32,423 bases of DNA from the NCBI GenBank assembly GCA_902784025.1, contig CACZTF010000102.1, forward strand, positions 1 to 32,423, written 5' to 3'. Of the stretch, positions 31,222-32,423 are shown in pieces. Numbering within the stretch: the stretch's first letter is position 1; each line of letters starts with the position of its first letter. Source of the stretch: an uncultured Lachnospiraceae bacterium (lineage in GTDB: Bacteria; Bacillota; Clostridia; Lachnospirales; Lachnospiraceae). The position numbers and the translations under genes were made by a program. Below the pieces are notes generated by a model. That model was not told the origin of the DNA. It saw only the letters and a program-made list of their open reading frames with translations, and searched no databases.

Positions 31222-32247
31222 TTAGTTATTGATCAGCTTCTCGCTTTCATCATTCCAGCTGTAAAGTGATCTTACTTCTTCGCCTGTCTTCTCAAGAAGA
31301 TGCTCGGCAGACTTCTTTCTGAGAGCGTTAAAATGCACCTTTCCGCCTGCATCTGACATATCAAGAAGGAAATCCTTAGCGAACTTGCCTGTCTGGATAT
31401 CTGAGAGTACTTCTTTCATAACCTTCTTGGTCTCCTCAGTGATGATCTTGGGACCTGTGATGTAATCACCGTATTCAGCAGTATTTGAAATGGAATATCT
31501 CATCCCCTTGAATCCTGACTGATAGATAAGATCCACTATAAGCTTCATCTCATGAACACACTCGAAATATGCACTTCTGGGGTCATATCCGGCTTCAACA
31601 AGTGTCTCAAATCCTGCCTGCATAAGAGCTGTTACACCACCGCAAAGAACTGCCTGTTCACCGAAAAGATCAGTCTCTGTCTCTTCACGGAATGTGGTTT
31701 CAAGTACGCCTGCTCTTGCTCCGCCAATGCCTGCTGCATAAGCAAGGGCCTTATCAAGAGCCTTCCCTGAAGCATCCTGGTAAACAGCCACAAGACAAGG
31801 TGTTCCCTTGCCCTCAAGGTACTCACTTCTGACGGTATGACCGGGAGCCTTCGGTGCGATCATGGTAACATCAACATCAGCGGGCGGCTTGATGCGTCCG
31901 TAATGGATATTAAAGCCATGGGCGAACATGAGCATATCACCTGCCTTAAGGTTCGGCTCAATATCATTCTTATACATATCTGCCTGAAGCTCGTCATTGA
32001 TAAGGATCATTATAACATCTGCACTCTTAACAGCTTCAGCTGTATTAAGTACCTTAAGTCCCTGACCCTCAGCCTTCTCCTTAGACTTAGAACCCTCATA
32101 AAGACCTATCACAACATCCACGCCTGACTCCTTAAGATTCAGCGCATGTGCATGTCCCTGACTTCCGTAACCTATAATAGCAACCGTCTTTCCGTCGAGA
32201 AGGGAAAGATCACAATCATCCTGATAATAAATCTTAGCTTCAGCCAT
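31222..32247 (-). CDS. ilvC: Ketol-acid reductoisomerase
   Basis: IlvC catalyses isomerisation and NAD(P)H reduction of acetolactate or acetohydroxybutyrate in isoleucine, valine and leucine synthesis. The 341-residue product is the short class I form. It has the Rossmann motif IGYGSQGHAHALNL at residues 24-37, MIAPKAPGHTVR, the metal-binding Glu/Asp region LFGEQAVLCGG, and the C-terminal knotted domain (ECVHEMKLIVDLIYQSG, SNTAEYGD). The loop after the Rossmann strand reads YEGSKSKEKAE, which normally sets cofactor preference, but I do not assign it. GGAGG precedes the ATG. It lies 30 bp after ilvN. Confidence 0.98.
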   Translation of the reverse strand: MAEAKIYYQDDCDLSLLDGKTVAIIGYGSQGHAHALNLKESGVDVVIGLYEGSKSKEKAEGQGLKVLNTAEAVKSADVIMILINDELQADMYKNDIEPNLKAGDMLMFAHGFNIHYGRIKPPADVDVTMIAPKAPGHTVRSEYLEGKGTPCLVAVYQDASGKALDKALAYAAGIGGARAGVLETTFREETETDLFGEQAVLCGGVTALMQAGFETLVEAGYDPRSAYFECVHEMKLIVDLIYQSGFKGMRYSISNTAEYGDYITGPKIITEETKKVMKEVLSDIQTGKFAKDFLLDMSDAGGKVHFNALRKKSAEHLLEKTGEEVRSLYSWNDESEKLINN

Positions 32248-32277
32248 TTTTAAAAATCCTCCGTTATATGTTAATAA

Positions 32278-32423
32278 TTATTTAATATCTGCAAATCCTC
32301 TGGCAAGTCCCGTGATACCGGTCCTTGCTACCTCCATAACCTCGAATCCGCTCAAGAGTTCCATAAAAGCACCCAGCTTACTGAATTCCCCAGTGATCTC
32401 CACCATGACGGAATCCGAAGAAA
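32278..32423 (-). CDS. ilvN: Acetolactate synthase small subunit, C-terminal end (cut by window edge)
   Basis: The last 48 codons of a minus-strand gene are visible: SSDSVMVEITGEFSKLGAF, then MELLSGFEVMEVARTGITGLARGF and ADIK before TAA. This is the C-terminal part of the IlvN/IlvH regulatory subunit, with the conserved EVARTGITGLARG end. It is the gene immediately upstream of ilvC, as in many Firmicute ilvBN(H)C operons. The N-terminal ACT domain lies beyond the window edge. Confidence 0.93.
   Translation of the reverse strand, partial: SSDSVMVEITGEFSKLGAFMELLSGFEVMEVARTGITGLARGFADIK

Noticed and set aside
32248..32277. T-box or leader attenuator before ilvC
   Set aside because: The gap is only 30 bp with a normal ribosome site. 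No T-box consensus is present; any leader would lie upstream of ilvN or ilvB beyond the window.
1..32423. Prophage, integrative element, toxin-antitoxin or defence island
   Set aside because: No integrase, transposase, phage structural, restriction, toxin or antitoxin gene was recognisable. Neither tRNA is flanked by an integrase or an att-like duplication.

Overview
The window looks like a chromosomal stretch of a low-to-mid GC anaerobic Firmicute, most likely Lachnospiraceae (Clostridia; Butyrivibrio-like). The basis is strong AAGGAGG-type ribosome binding sites, class III (oxygen-independent) ribonucleotide reductase, ATP-dependent PEP carboxykinase, a PaaK-ACT pair, a MecA adaptor, and the gene order miaB-mutS-mutL beside proB/proA. 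I see no phage, integrase, transposase, CRISPR array or classical defence system. Nearly all genes are on the minus strand. The exceptions are a three-gene plus-strand operon (15.8-20.2 kb) and two small plus-strand genes.

Layout. 0-5 kb: mutL (partial), mutS and miaB. mutS carries an in-frame amber codon at codon 11 of its natural reading frame, which removes the mismatch-recognising Phe-X-Glu motif from the remaining open frame. 5.0-5.25 kb: a 226-bp palindromic repeat element. 5.25-9.3 kb: proB, an unknown propeller-like protein, 5-formyl-THF cyclo-ligase and proA. 9.4-13.1 kb: a small membrane protein, an extremely His-rich protein made of 63-residue repeats, and nrdD under a promoter that carries two NrdR boxes 32 bp apart. 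13.2-15.5 kb: a TetR regulator, a small unknown protein, tRNA-Trp(CCA) and a secreted repeat/PepSY protein. 15.8-20.2 kb: MoxR ATPase, DUF58 and membrane transglutaminase. 20.3-24.5 kb: tRNA-Leu(CAG), a DagK-like kinase, an AlaA-like aminotransferase with a structured leader, and pckA. 24.8-32.4 kb: a small membrane protein, an ACT-domain protein, phenylacetate-CoA ligase, a TM-helix-repeat channel-like protein, an S66 LD-carboxypeptidase, MecA, ilvC and the 3' end of ilvN.

How the genes work together. proB and proA supply the first two steps of proline synthesis. ilvN and ilvC belong to branched-chain amino acid synthesis. alaA and pckA act around pyruvate, PEP and oxaloacetate. paaK plus the ACT protein suggests aryl-acid activation. 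The MoxR/DUF58/transglutaminase trio is a conserved envelope-associated set.

The best candidates for something unusual are the interrupted mutS, the palindromic element with scattered half copies, the His-rich tandem-repeat protein with a NrdR-like box at its promoter, and the unclassified structured RNA upstream of alaA. Coordinates and motifs were read by eye. No database search or folding program was run.
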